Below, one piece after another: positions 18,619-25,936 of a stretch of DNA of 64,000 bases. Each line of letters begins with the position of its first letter. Position 1 is the stretch's first letter. This DNA comes from Acidimicrobiales bacterium. GTDB lineage: Bacteria > Actinomycetota > Acidimicrobiia > Acidimicrobiales > Poriferisodalaceae. The stretch covers positions 62,001 through 126,000 of the forward strand of contig JASLTG010000001.1 in NCBI GenBank assembly GCA_030743005.1, written 5' to 3'. The position numbers and the translations under genes were made by a program. Below the pieces are notes generated by a model. That model made no database searches and was not told the origin of the DNA. It saw nothing but the letters and a program-made list of their open reading frames with translations.

Positions 18619-18640
18619 GATGACCTTGATGGTGAGCGTG
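18600..18640 (+). terminator. Two-part hairpin spanning the ffh stop codon
   Basis: An outer stem CACGCTC (18600-18606) pairs with GAGCGTG (18634-18640), and an inner stem AGGTCA (18609-18614) pairs with TGACCT (18621-18626). The ffh TGA at 18616-18618 lies in the loop. Only TTCGTT follows, not a proper T-run, so it could be a weak terminator or attenuator before rpsP or an RNA-processing or stability hairpin. Confidence 0.4.
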
Positions 18641-18779
18641 TTCGTTGGGCCCCGAGACCGGTAGGCTTTCCTACTGGCTTAAAGCAATGCCTTCCCTTAC
18701 CGCTCCACCGACCCTCGGGCCGGCGACGCCGAGTGGTGAACTAGTTCGACAAGATGACCCCGGAGAGACCTAAATAACT

Positions 18780-19274
18780 ATGGCCGTACGACTGCGCCTA
18801 ATGCGCATGGGCAAGAAAAAGCAACCAACCTATCGAGTTGTTGCAGCTGACAGCAGATCGCCGCGAAACGGGCGTTTCATTGAAATTATTGGCACCTATC
18901 AGCCCCGTCTGGAGCCCTCGGTTGTCAAAATCGACAATGAACGTGCCGTTCATTGGCTTCAAAACGGAGCGCAACCCAGCGAAACCGTTGAAAAACTTCT
19001 AAAGATTTCAGGCGCGTGGGCCGACTACAAAGGTGAACAGTTCGTACCACCGGTTCCGCCGACCCCTAAGACGAAATCTTCCGTGAAGAAATCGGAACCC
19101 AGTGCACCGGTGTCCGAGTCGAATGATTCCGATGAAGCTAAAGGTGAAGACCTAGAGGTCGAGGAAACTTCACAAGACGATGAGGTGGCGGTTGTCGAAG
19201 ATGACGAATCCACCGACGATGAGGTGGCGGTTGTCGAAGATGACGAATCCACCGACGATGAGGAGCAGTCATGA
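18780..19274 (+). CDS. rpsP: 30S ribosomal protein S16 with long acidic tail
   Basis: The first ~85 residues are a normal S16 ([26 protein letters not shown], then GTYQPR and the NGAQPSETV segment). The remaining ~80 residues are an added tail, first proline/serine/lysine-rich, then strongly acidic, ending with two exact copies of a 13-residue unit ([13 protein letters not shown]). Ordinary bacterial S16 is 75-90 residues long. The acidic end is expected to be disordered. S16 is a primary 30S assembly protein. The gene starts the conserved rpsP-KH-rimM-trmD-rplS group, and its stop overlaps the next ATG (ATGA). Confidence 0.95.
   Translation: MAVRLRLMRMGKKKQPTYRVVAADSRSPRNGRFIEIIGTYQPRLEPSVVKIDNERAVHWLQNGAQPSETVEKLLKISGAWADYKGEQFVPPVPPTPKTKSSVKKSEPSAPVSESNDSDEAKGEDLEVEETSQDDEVAVVEDDESTDDEVAVVEDDESTDDEEQS
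19176..19263 (+). repeat. 39-bp perfect tandem duplication inside rpsP
   Basis: The 39-base unit beginning GACGATGAGGTGGCGG occurs at 19176-19214 and again, without a mismatch, at 19215-19253. A third, partial copy (GACGATGAGG) follows. The unit is a multiple of three, so each copy adds 13 acidic residues without changing the frame. Identity at the DNA level implies a recent duplication. Confidence 0.95.
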
Positions 19275-19525
19275 CGGAACAAGAAGGAACTACTGCCGAA
19301 GAGGTACTTCTCTACCTCATTGCACAGCTCGTCGAACACCCCGACCAGGTTGAGCTTGAGATTGAAGAGAGTGATACGAAGATCAGTCTTATGGCCAAAG
19401 TGAGCTCGGAAGACATTGGCCGGGTAATAGGAAAACGTGGCCGTGTAGCTAACTCAATTCGTACGTTGGTTAGGGCAGCAGCGGTCAAAGACGGCGTTGA
19501 TGTTGAGGTCGACTTCAGCGACTGA
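19271..19525 (+). CDS. khpA: KH-domain RNA-binding protein KhpA
   Basis: This 84-residue protein is a single KH domain. It carries the nucleic-acid-binding loop [19 protein letters not shown] (about residues 54-72), with GKRG in place of the consensus GxxG. KhpA proteins, always next to rpsP and rimM in Gram-positive bacteria, bind many RNAs and in some species influence cell elongation together with KhpB/EloR. Its ATG overlaps the rpsP stop by four bases, so the two are translationally coupled. Confidence 0.92.
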   Translation: MTEQEGTTAEEVLLYLIAQLVEHPDQVELEIEESDTKISLMAKVSSEDIGRVIGKRGRVANSIRTLVRAAAVKDGVDVEVDFSD

Positions 19526-19556
19526 AATCGGATTCGGCTAGGTAACGAGCCAAGCA

Positions 19557-20033
19557 ATGTCACATGCTGAGGAACTACTCGAAATCGGAACTATCGGTCG
19601 GGCTCATGGAACGAGCGGTGAGGTCGTCGTCCGACTTATTACTAATAGAGTCGAACGGCTCAACCCAGGAAGTACGTTGGTCAGCCCGGCAGGGGAGCTG
19701 GTTGTTGGAGCGTCCCGTCCGCACCAAGATCGTTGGTTGGTGCAGTTTGGTGGCATTGAGACTCGGACCCAGGCTGAGACCTTGCGTGGGCTAGTTCTGA
19801 TGGCGTCTCCCATAGATGACTCTGATGTCTTGTGGGTCCACGAACTGATTGGCTCGACCGTTCGCGAACTCGACGGGACTGATCGTGGAACGGTAGCCGC
19901 GGTGGTAGCCAACCCAGCCTCTGATCTTCTTGAGTTAGATACCGGTCATTTAATACCGCTTACATTTGTTACCGAGTTCGCAGGGAACGTAGTCACCGTC
20001 GATGTACCAGACGGTTTGTTTGATTTGGGTTAA
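19557..20033 (+). CDS. rimM: Ribosome maturation factor RimM
   Basis: RimM helps assemble the head of the 30S subunit and interacts with protein S19. The 158-residue protein starts with the family pattern LLEIGTIGRAHGTSGEVVVRLITN, has the central TRTQAETLRGLVL block, and a C-terminal PRC-barrel with VHELIGSTVRELDG, NPASDLLELDTG and the end LIPLTFVTEFAGNVVTVDVPDGL. Length and arrangement are normal. It stands between khpA and trmD and stops 4 bases before the trmD ATG. Confidence 0.94.
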   Translation: MSHAEELLEIGTIGRAHGTSGEVVVRLITNRVERLNPGSTLVSPAGELVVGASRPHQDRWLVQFGGIETRTQAETLRGLVLMASPIDDSDVLWVHELIGSTVRELDGTDRGTVAAVVANPASDLLELDTGHLIPLTFVTEFAGNVVTVDVPDGLFDLG

Positions 20034-20037
20034 TGAG

Positions 20038-20781
20038 ATGCGCATAGATGTTTTTACGATTTTCCCGGAAGCAGTTGACGAAATGGCGACGCTTAGTGTT
20101 TTGGGTAGAGGCCAACAAACCGGACTGCTCGACCTTCGTGTTCACGATCTAAGAATGACGGCGACAGATGCCCATAAAACGGTTGACGACAAACCGTTTG
20201 GGGGAGGAGCAGGGATGGTTCTGAAGCCGGAACCCGTTTTCGGAGCAGTGGAAGCAGTCGATCCTCACAAACCGCTGATCTTGCTTGATCCAGGGGGCGC
20301 ACGTTTTGACCAGAAAAAGGCCTTGGAATTGGCTGGCATGGACGGGTTTTCGCTCCTATGCGGACGATACGAAGGAGTGGATGAACGAATTAGAGACAAC
20401 CTTGTTGATGAGGAACTCTCAATCGGTGACTTCGTGCTGGCAGGGGGAGAATTTGCGGCGATGGTGGTGATTGAGACTGTTGCCCGCCTCGTACCGGGAA
20501 TTCTTGGAAATGACTCCTCAACCACCGAAGAGAGTTTTGGCGATGATTTGCTTGAATATCCGCAATGGACGCGACCCGCTGAGTTCCGTGCTCTCAAAGT
20601 GCCTGAAATCCTTGTCAGTGGTGATCACGGTCGTGTTGAAAGATGGCGGCTCGCTATGGCTATAGCCCGCACGGCAGAGTTGCGACCTGACCTTCTCGAA
20701 CGTCGCGGAGTATCGCGAGATGAGCTTTCCCTATTAGCCGAGTTCGATATAAGCATCCATGACCGCTTCGTTTCGGAGTAA
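20038..20781 (+). CDS. trmD: tRNA (guanine(37)-N1)-methyltransferase TrmD
   Basis: TrmD methylates G37 next to the anticodon and prevents +1 frameshifting. The 247-residue protein begins MRIDVFTIFPE, has the SAM-binding trefoil knot with GRYEGVDER (residues 109-117) and SIGDFVLAGGE, and ends with the family's small helical domain. An upstream in-frame start inside rimM (20002) would add 12 residues that do not fit the family, so the ATG at 20038 is used. Confidence 0.96.
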   Translation: MRIDVFTIFPEAVDEMATLSVLGRGQQTGLLDLRVHDLRMTATDAHKTVDDKPFGGGAGMVLKPEPVFGAVEAVDPHKPLILLDPGGARFDQKKALELAGMDGFSLLCGRYEGVDERIRDNLVDEELSIGDFVLAGGEFAAMVVIETVARLVPGILGNDSSTTEESFGDDLLEYPQWTRPAEFRALKVPEILVSGDHGRVERWRLAMAIARTAELRPDLLERRGVSRDELSLLAEFDISIHDRFVSE

Positions 20782-20821
20782 CAGACCGCTAGCATGATGA
20801 TTCGTTCTTGTTGCGATATCT

Positions 20822-20846
20822 GCAATCTTTACTGAAGGCAGATTGC
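20822..20846 (+). promoter_or_regulatory. Leader hairpin upstream of rplS
   Basis: GCAATCT at 20822-20828 and AGATTGC at 20840-20846 make a 7-bp perfect stem with an 11-base loop, 57 bases before the L19 start. L19 leaders that respond to ribosomal protein levels are known in other phyla. This one is a candidate only from position and symmetry. Confidence 0.35.
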
Positions 20847-20902
20847 GGCACCGCCCCACCATCGTTCCTCAATTGGAACCCCACACCAGGAGCAAGTGCG
20901 CC

Positions 20903-21247
20903 ATGCACAGCACCGATCTTGTAGATCAAACCCAGCTAAGAACCGACCATCCGGAGTTCGGCCCGGGCGACACGGTAAAGGTTCACGTGCGGGTGGTTGA
21001 AGGTAACCGCGAAAGAACGCAGCTTTTTGAGGGATACGTCATAGCTCGACGCGGTTCAGGAATCAGAGAATCTTTCACTGTTCGTAAACTGAGTTTTGGC
21101 GTTGGAGTTGAACGAACCTTTCCCCTGCATGCTCCGACAGTTGCCAAGATAGAACGTGTCGCTGTAGGCGACGTCCGCCGTTCGAAGCTGTATTACTTGC
21201 GTGACCGCATCGGTAAAGCAGCTCGCGTAAAAGAAAAGCGTTACTAA
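20903..21247 (+). CDS. rplS: 50S ribosomal protein L19
   Basis: L19 sits at the 30S-50S interface. The 114-residue product has the family core [45 protein letters not shown] and ends with [20 protein letters not shown] placed the start at the ATG at 20903, with AGGAG about 11 bases before it. A longer in-frame reading from 20843 would add 20 residues of unrelated sequence. It ends the rpsP-trmD group, and two small minus-strand genes converge on it. Confidence 0.96.
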   Translation: MHSTDLVDQTQLRTDHPEFGPGDTVKVHVRVVEGNRERTQLFEGYVIARRGSGIRESFTVRKLSFGVGVERTFPLHAPTVAKIERVAVGDVRRSKLYYLRDRIGKAARVKEKRY

Positions 21248-21273
21248 CTAAGGACAGATTGTCTCTATAAGGG

Positions 21274-21486
21274 CTAGCCCCGCGGTGTTCGTCTATGACG
21301 GGCGCGCCAGCAGCCGAAGTGCCAATGGCGTCTGAGGTCAGGTGCATCCAGAGGAATCGCGACCATGTGTCCTAGTCCTGGCGGAAGATCCCTGTTGCAA
21401 CCTGGGCAAAGGTAAGTCTTGGTCGCCTGGTATGGCTGAACTCGACGCACCTCGTAGCCGTCTTCGGACTCCAGATCAAACACCAT
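21274..21486 (-). CDS. Small zinc-binding protein of unknown function
   Basis: The 70-residue protein has a metal-site pattern: CPGCNRDLPPGLGHMVAIP followed by a C-terminal RRHWHFGCWRARHRR, so cysteines and histidines could hold one zinc. It matches a conserved actinobacterial protein often labelled ATP/GTP-binding for no evident reason; I see no nucleotide-binding motif. The ATG at 21486 has GTAGGAG immediately upstream; an in-frame TTG at 21510 would extend it by 8 residues. It is the second gene of a minus-strand pair, 5 bases after a tiny membrane peptide gene. Confidence 0.8.
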   Translation of the reverse strand: MVFDLESEDGYEVRRVQPYQATKTYLCPGCNRDLPPGLGHMVAIPLDAPDLRRHWHFGCWRARHRRTPRG

Positions 21487-21491
21487 GGCTC

Positions 21492-21602
21492 CTACCCGAA
21501 AAGACCCCAAATAACGAAACCAACAGCGATAAGACCTGCGCTTACCACGAGGAGATAATCGAACTGCGTTGCGGTGTGCTTTCGGTAAGGGTTATAACCC
21601 AC
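21492..21602 (-). CDS. 36-residue single-span membrane peptide
   Basis: Minus-strand reading from GTG at 21602 gives 36 residues. A polar start with NPYRKH and a basic-then-neutral flank is followed by one hydrophobic helix (about residues 16-35, LLVVSAGLIAVGFVIWGLF) and the stop. A GTG 15 bases further out (21617) is an alternative start. The NPxR-type start followed by a single span is a form I associate with conserved small actinobacterial membrane proteins. Its stop lies 5 bases before the ATG of the zinc protein, which favours a two-gene unit. Function unknown. Confidence 0.6.
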   Translation of the reverse strand: MGYNPYRKHTATQFDYLLVVSAGLIAVGFVIWGLFG

Positions 21603-21757
21603 AGCCGCAGTATGCACCTATCAGAGCCAGCAATAGGTCAATTGCTACGTAAGTTCGTCTTGGATTCCGTTTCGTCGCCCGAACAGTGTGCCGCATTGCG
21701 TTTATCTGTGGTGTAGATGGTCGGCTGAATGTCGTCTCTGTCGGTACCGTTCATTGT

Positions 21758-22657
21758 GTGAGTCGAGACGTCTGGAATGTTGACGAGTTTCTTCGTTTTT
21801 TAACAGCTGCCTCGCCAGCGACCATTAAGGCCTACAGACAAGACTTAAACGATTTCATTCGATGGAGTGAGGAAAGTGGCTACCGGACCCCCAAAGCTAT
21901 TAGTCGTAATGAAGTAGACAGTTGGATTGCCGGCATGCAAAAGAGCGGACGCGCTCAGAAAACAATGGCTCGGCGTATTTCCGCTTTGCGTCGGTATTAC
22001 CAGTGGTCGTTGAAGAACAAACTGGTCGCTAAGGACCCGACAGTTAAAGTCAGGACTCCCAAAGGAGCTCAGAGGCTTCCTCGACCGTTGCAGCGGTCAG
22101 AAATTGATCAACTATTCGATGAAGGGACGCCGCAGAATGCTTTTGATCTTCGTGATCGCTTGATTGTTGAACTCCTGTACGGCTCTGGGTTAAGAGTGGC
22201 AGAACTTTGTGGTCTCAACGAAGACAGTTTGAACCTTGAGAGGTTGACTATGGAAGTCATCGGCAAGGGCTCTAAGAACCGCTTGGTTCCTATTAACGCG
22301 ATTACTTGTGACCTGCTTGAATTATGGATTCCTCACGGAAGTAAAACCTTTGATGTTGACCATACGTCTCATGAGAGAAGCTCAAGAGCATTGTTCGTCA
22401 ACCAGAGGGGAAACAGAATTGGGCGGAGTGACGTCAGGCGCATCTTGCATCGCTTGTTGAAGGCAAAGGGTCTGACAGAGAGGTCACCTCATGCGTTTCG
22501 TCACACCTATGCGACCCACCTCCTTGACGGAGGTGGCGATCTGAGAGCGGTTCAAGAGCTACTCGGCCACGCCGACTTAACGACGACTCAGATTTATACT
22601 CACGTGAGCAAAGAACAGCTTCGAGAAACGCACAAAAAACATCACCCTCGCGGATAG
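21758..22657 (+). CDS. xerC: Site-specific tyrosine recombinase XerC
   Basis: XerC resolves chromosome dimers at dif together with XerD. The 299-residue protein has an N-terminal core-binding SAM-like domain (to about residue 95) and the catalytic domain with the complete active site: R146 in GSGLRVAEL, K170 in GKGSKNR, H245 and R248 in HAFRHT, H271 in LGHADL and the nucleophile Y280 in IYTHV. The genomic place, shortly before rpsB, is the usual one for xerC in actinobacteria. The start is uncertain: GTG at 21758 gives a family-like beginning, while an in-frame ATG-region start at 21686 would add 24 residues. Confidence 0.93.
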   Translation: MSRDVWNVDEFLRFLTAASPATIKAYRQDLNDFIRWSEESGYRTPKAISRNEVDSWIAGMQKSGRAQKTMARRISALRRYYQWSLKNKLVAKDPTVKVRTPKGAQRLPRPLQRSEIDQLFDEGTPQNAFDLRDRLIVELLYGSGLRVAELCGLNEDSLNLERLTMEVIGKGSKNRLVPINAITCDLLELWIPHGSKTFDVDHTSHERSSRALFVNQRGNRIGRSDVRRILHRLLKAKGLTERSPHAFRHTYATHLLDGGGDLRAVQELLGHADLTTTQIYTHVSKEQLRETHKKHHPRG

Positions 22658-22782
22658 TGATCAAATCAATCGGTGTCCTCCTGACGACCGCTTTACTAGC
22701 TGCGTCGCTAGACTGCACCGTCGGGCTCGACTTGGGCCCACTATCACTCACAGCTGAGACGACCTCACGGTCGCCGTCTTAA
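22657..22782 (+). CDS. Candidate 41-residue secreted peptide
   Basis: A GTG overlapping the last base of the xerC stop opens a frame of 41 residues: a lysine, then a hydrophobic run ([13 protein letters not shown]), a cysteine at 20 and a polar tail. It looks like an export signal, although LDC is a poor lipobox. In many actinobacteria this slot, between xerC and rpsB, holds an exported M23 peptidase, so it may be the remnant of such a gene. With no homologue recognised, the call is weak. Confidence 0.3.
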   Translation: MIKSIGVLLTTALLAASLDCTVGLDLGPLSLTAETTSRSPS

Positions 22783-22829
22783 CACGGTGTCGATCTCGGT
22801 GCAGCAATCTAACCGTGGGGGGAGAAATC

Positions 22830-23774
22830 ATGGCTGCAGTCGTAACCATGTCAGATCTGCTCAAGGCAGGCGTTCACTTCGGCCATCAGACTCGACGATG
22901 GAACCCCAAGATGGATCGCTACCTGTGGGGCGAACGTAACGGCATTTACATCATTGATCTTGAACAGACGATCGGTTTGTTGGACAGTGCTTATACCTAT
23001 GTGCGTGACACCGTAGCGAAGGGTGGAACTGTTCTTTTTGTTGGCACAAAAAAACAGGCTCAAGACCCGATTGAAACATACGCAAAAGTCTCAGGTATGC
23101 CGTATGTGAATCAAAGATGGCTCGGAGGCATGCTCACTAACTTCAGGACCATTCGAGGCCGGGTTGACAAAATGCTTGAATACGAACGGATGCAGGCAGC
23201 CGGTGACTTCGACAACATGCCAAAAAAAGAGGCTTTGCTTCTGAGTCGGGAACTCACCAAGCTTCAACGGAATCTTGATGGATTGCGCAACATGGACAAG
23301 CTGCCCCAAGCAGTGTTCGTGCTTGACACTCCCAAGGAACATATAGCTGTTGCGGAGGCCAACCGCCTGAAACTTCCAGTCGTCGCCGTCGCAGACTCCA
23401 ACAGCGACCCTGATCTAATTGACTATGTAATCCCTGGAAATGATGACGCGATCCGAAGCACAGAGTTGTTGACTCGAGTGATAGCGGACGCGGTTCGTGA
23501 AGGTCGCTACATCGCCGAGAGCAAAGGTGTAGTCGCTAGTGCTTCAGGGGAACGTAGTCCTGAACAAGAAGCGCGGGTCTCGGTTGAACAAGCCGAAGCT
23601 GCGCAAAAGGCACTCGCCGAGGCTGCAGCGCGAGAGGCTCGAATTGCCGCAGAACCGGCAGCCCAAGCAACCCCGGTCGTCGACCCTCCAGCAGAGGTGA
23701 CGTCTGAATCAGAAGTGAAAGTTGCTGAAGAAGCAACAATCGAAGACTCGTCGGAAACGAACGAGGAAAACTAG
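22830..23774 (+). CDS. rpsB: 30S ribosomal protein S2 with long C-terminal extension
   Basis: Residues up to about 230 form a normal S2 ([70 protein letters not shown]). The last ~80 residues are an alanine- and glutamate-rich, probably disordered tail ending SSETNEEN; common S2 proteins are 230-280 residues, here 314. The start is ATG at 22830, with GGGGGGAGA before it. A longer GTG reading from 22815 would add only MGGEI from the ribosome-site region. Followed by tsf, as almost universally. Confidence 0.96.
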   Translation: MAAVVTMSDLLKAGVHFGHQTRRWNPKMDRYLWGERNGIYIIDLEQTIGLLDSAYTYVRDTVAKGGTVLFVGTKKQAQDPIETYAKVSGMPYVNQRWLGGMLTNFRTIRGRVDKMLEYERMQAAGDFDNMPKKEALLLSRELTKLQRNLDGLRNMDKLPQAVFVLDTPKEHIAVAEANRLKLPVVAVADSNSDPDLIDYVIPGNDDAIRSTELLTRVIADAVREGRYIAESKGVVASASGERSPEQEARVSVEQAEAAQKALAEAAAREARIAAEPAAQATPVVDPPAEVTSESEVKVAEEATIEDSSETNEEN

Positions 23775-23810
23775 TCCGCTAATACCGATAAAAGAGGTGC
23801 ACCAGATCCA

Positions 23811-24605
23811 ATGGCAGATTTCACCGCCAAGGACGTTCAAGCTCTTCGTCAATCCACGGGTGCTGGCATGATGGATGCCAAGAAAGCGCTGGTTGAAAAT
23901 GATGGAGATCCCGAAGCTGCAGCCCAGTGGCTCAGAGAAAAAGGGATGGCGAAGAGTGCCAGCCGCTCCGATAGAGAAAATAGTGAAGGAATTGTTGTAG
24001 CACGGGTTGCAGGCGATATCGCCGCGATCGTGGAGTTGAAGTGTGAGACAGACTTTGTAGCTAAATCTGATCAATTTGGCGAACTGGCTGAGAATATTCT
24101 CGTATCGGTCTTAGCTCACGGAGAAGATGCTGTTTCTGAGAGTGCCATTGACCTTGAAAATATGAAGATCACTCTTAAAGAGAACATTGATTTGGGTCAA
24201 GTAATTAGATATGAGGCAAGTCCCGGTTCAGTGCTTGACGCATACGTTCACCAACAAAATGGGCGAGGCGTTAATGCCGTATTGGTTGAAGTCAGCAACG
24301 GAGACCCCAAGACGGCACATGATGTTGCTTTACATATCGCAAGTAGCCGACCCAAATATCTCACCAGAGATGATGTTCCAGCGGAAGTGGTGGCGGCGGA
24401 ACGTGAAACACTTGAAACCATCTCGCGCAACGAGGGCAAGCCAGAACAGGCGATACCCAAGATTGTCGATGGCCGTATGGATGGCTTCTTCCGAGACGCA
24501 GCTCTCTTGGAGCAAAAGTTTGTGAAGGACGAAAAAGTAGCGATTTCAGAACTGCTTGCGGATTCCACGGTCAGTCGATTTGTTCAGGTGGAGATAGGTA
24601 GCTGA
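23811..24605 (+). CDS. tsf: Elongation factor Ts
   Basis: EF-Ts is the nucleotide exchange factor for EF-Tu. The 264-residue protein has the N-terminal UBA-like domain [23 protein letters not shown] and the family motif [14 protein letters not shown] in the core, with the two-subdomain C-terminal region complete ([16 protein letters not shown] and later). The rpsB-tsf-pyrH-frr order is conserved across bacteria. ATG start with AAAGAGG upstream. Confidence 0.97.
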   Translation: MADFTAKDVQALRQSTGAGMMDAKKALVENDGDPEAAAQWLREKGMAKSASRSDRENSEGIVVARVAGDIAAIVELKCETDFVAKSDQFGELAENILVSVLAHGEDAVSESAIDLENMKITLKENIDLGQVIRYEASPGSVLDAYVHQQNGRGVNAVLVEVSNGDPKTAHDVALHIASSRPKYLTRDDVPAEVVAAERETLETISRNEGKPEQAIPKIVDGRMDGFFRDAALLEQKFVKDEKVAISELLADSTVSRFVQVEIGS

Positions 24606-24606
24606 C

Positions 24607-25353
24607 GTGACAGATCAGGCTCGTCGCTGGGAGGGTGAATGTCCTTGGAAACGGGTCGTTCTCAAACTGTCAGGTGAAGCGTTAGCTGATCCCGTGGGTG
24701 AAAACATAAGTGGCGAAGTGCTCCAGAATCTGGCCTCAGAGATTGCTGCAGTTCGTGAAGTCCATGAGGTTGATATCGCCATTGTTGTAGGTGGTGGAAA
24801 TATATGGCGAGGCATGTCGGGTTCAGATGGAGGCATGGATAGAGCTCAATCTGACCACATGGGTATGTTGGCAACGGTCATCAATGCCATAGCTCTTCAG
24901 GATGCGCTCGATAGAGCAGAGGTGCCGACGCGGGTGATGACGGCGATTGGTATGGCGCAAGTTGCTGAGCCTTACATCCGCCGTCGAGCGGTACGACATC
25001 TGGAAAAAGGGCGCGTTGTTATTTTCGCTGCTGGAACAGGTAACCCGTTCTTCACAACAGATACGGCAGCGGCGTTGCGGGCTGCTGAAATAGATGCAGA
25101 TGCGGTGTTAAAGGGAACCCATTCAGGGGTTGATGGGGTTTACACGTCGGACCCCAATAGGGATCCCGACGCTGAGCTTCTTGACGAAGTTTCTTTCCTT
25201 GATGTGCTTTCACAAGAGTTAGCTGTGATGGATAGCGCAGCGATCGCTGTATGTAAGGACAACGTGATGCCGATAGTCGTTTTCGACTTGATGACCCGTG
25301 GAAACTTCGAGTCCATACTCGGTGGTGCTGCGATCGGTACGCTAGTCAGGTGA
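24607..25353 (+). CDS. pyrH: UMP kinase
   Basis: PyrH phosphorylates UMP to UDP with ATP and is regulated allosterically by GTP and UTP in other bacteria. The 248-residue protein starts with the amino-acid-kinase pattern [12 protein letters not shown], then [10 protein letters not shown], a uridylate-binding block [13 protein letters not shown]-like ([17 protein letters not shown]), and [20 protein letters not shown]. The start is GTG, one base after the tsf stop. Its TGA overlaps the next GTG by four bases. Confidence 0.97.
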   Translation: MTDQARRWEGECPWKRVVLKLSGEALADPVGENISGEVLQNLASEIAAVREVHEVDIAIVVGGGNIWRGMSGSDGGMDRAQSDHMGMLATVINAIALQDALDRAEVPTRVMTAIGMAQVAEPYIRRRAVRHLEKGRVVIFAAGTGNPFFTTDTAAALRAAEIDADAVLKGTHSGVDGVYTSDPNRDPDAELLDEVSFLDVLSQELAVMDSAAIAVCKDNVMPIVVFDLMTRGNFESILGGAAIGTLVR

Positions 25354-25916
25354 GCGAGTTCGCAGAAGAAGTTTGTGGTGACGCACGAGAACGTATGGAG
25401 CGTGCCGTCGAACACGCACAAAACGAATATGCGACAGTTCGGACCGGGCGTGCAACTCCAGCGCTCGTAGAAAAGTTGAAAGTTGACTATTACGGGGCTG
25501 CAGTTCCTCTTCAGCAACTGGCAAGTTTCTCAGTTCCCGAGGCGCGGGTCCTTGTAGTGCAGCCATTTGATCGAGGTTCAATCGAAGGTATCTCTAAGGC
25601 ACTCATGGAGTCGGATTTGGGTATTAACCCCAATAGTGACGGAGAGGTTGTTCGCTTGGTTTTTCCTCCTTTGACCGAAGAACGTCGACAAGATCTGGTA
25701 CGAGTGGTCAAACAGATGGCTGAGGATGGTCGCGTTGCGATCCGTAACCTTCGGCGTTCCGCTCGGCAGGATTTAGATGCACTCGAAAAAGACAAAGAAA
25801 TTTCTTCGGATGATAAAGAGAGGTTCAGCAAGGACCTTGACCGGTATACCCAAAAATCGGTTGACGAAGTCGACCGTGCGCTCACTGCTAAGGAGCAGGA
25901 GTTACTCGAAGTCTGA
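25350..25916 (+). CDS. frr: Ribosome recycling factor
   Basis: RRF, with EF-G, splits the post-termination ribosome. The 188-residue protein has the three-helix-bundle signature: [22 protein letters not shown] near the start, [13 protein letters not shown], and the C-terminal [27 protein letters not shown] then [16 protein letters not shown]. Length is standard. The GTG start overlaps pyrH, so the two are coupled. Confidence 0.97.
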   Translation: MSEFAEEVCGDARERMERAVEHAQNEYATVRTGRATPALVEKLKVDYYGAAVPLQQLASFSVPEARVLVVQPFDRGSIEGISKALMESDLGINPNSDGEVVRLVFPPLTEERRQDLVRVVKQMAEDGRVAIRNLRRSARQDLDALEKDKEISSDDKERFSKDLDRYTQKSVDEVDRALTAKEQELLEV

Positions 25917-25936
25917 AGCGAAGGTTGGGTGGAGAT

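Noticed and set aside
19025-19339. Minus-strand serine-rich frame opposite rpsP
   Set aside because: It mirrors the acidic repeats of the S16 tail; codon structure belongs to rpsP.
21342-21716. Plus-strand open frame of 124 codons between rplS and xerC
   Set aside because: No family pattern or ribosome site, and it lies opposite the zinc protein and the small membrane peptide, which have better features.
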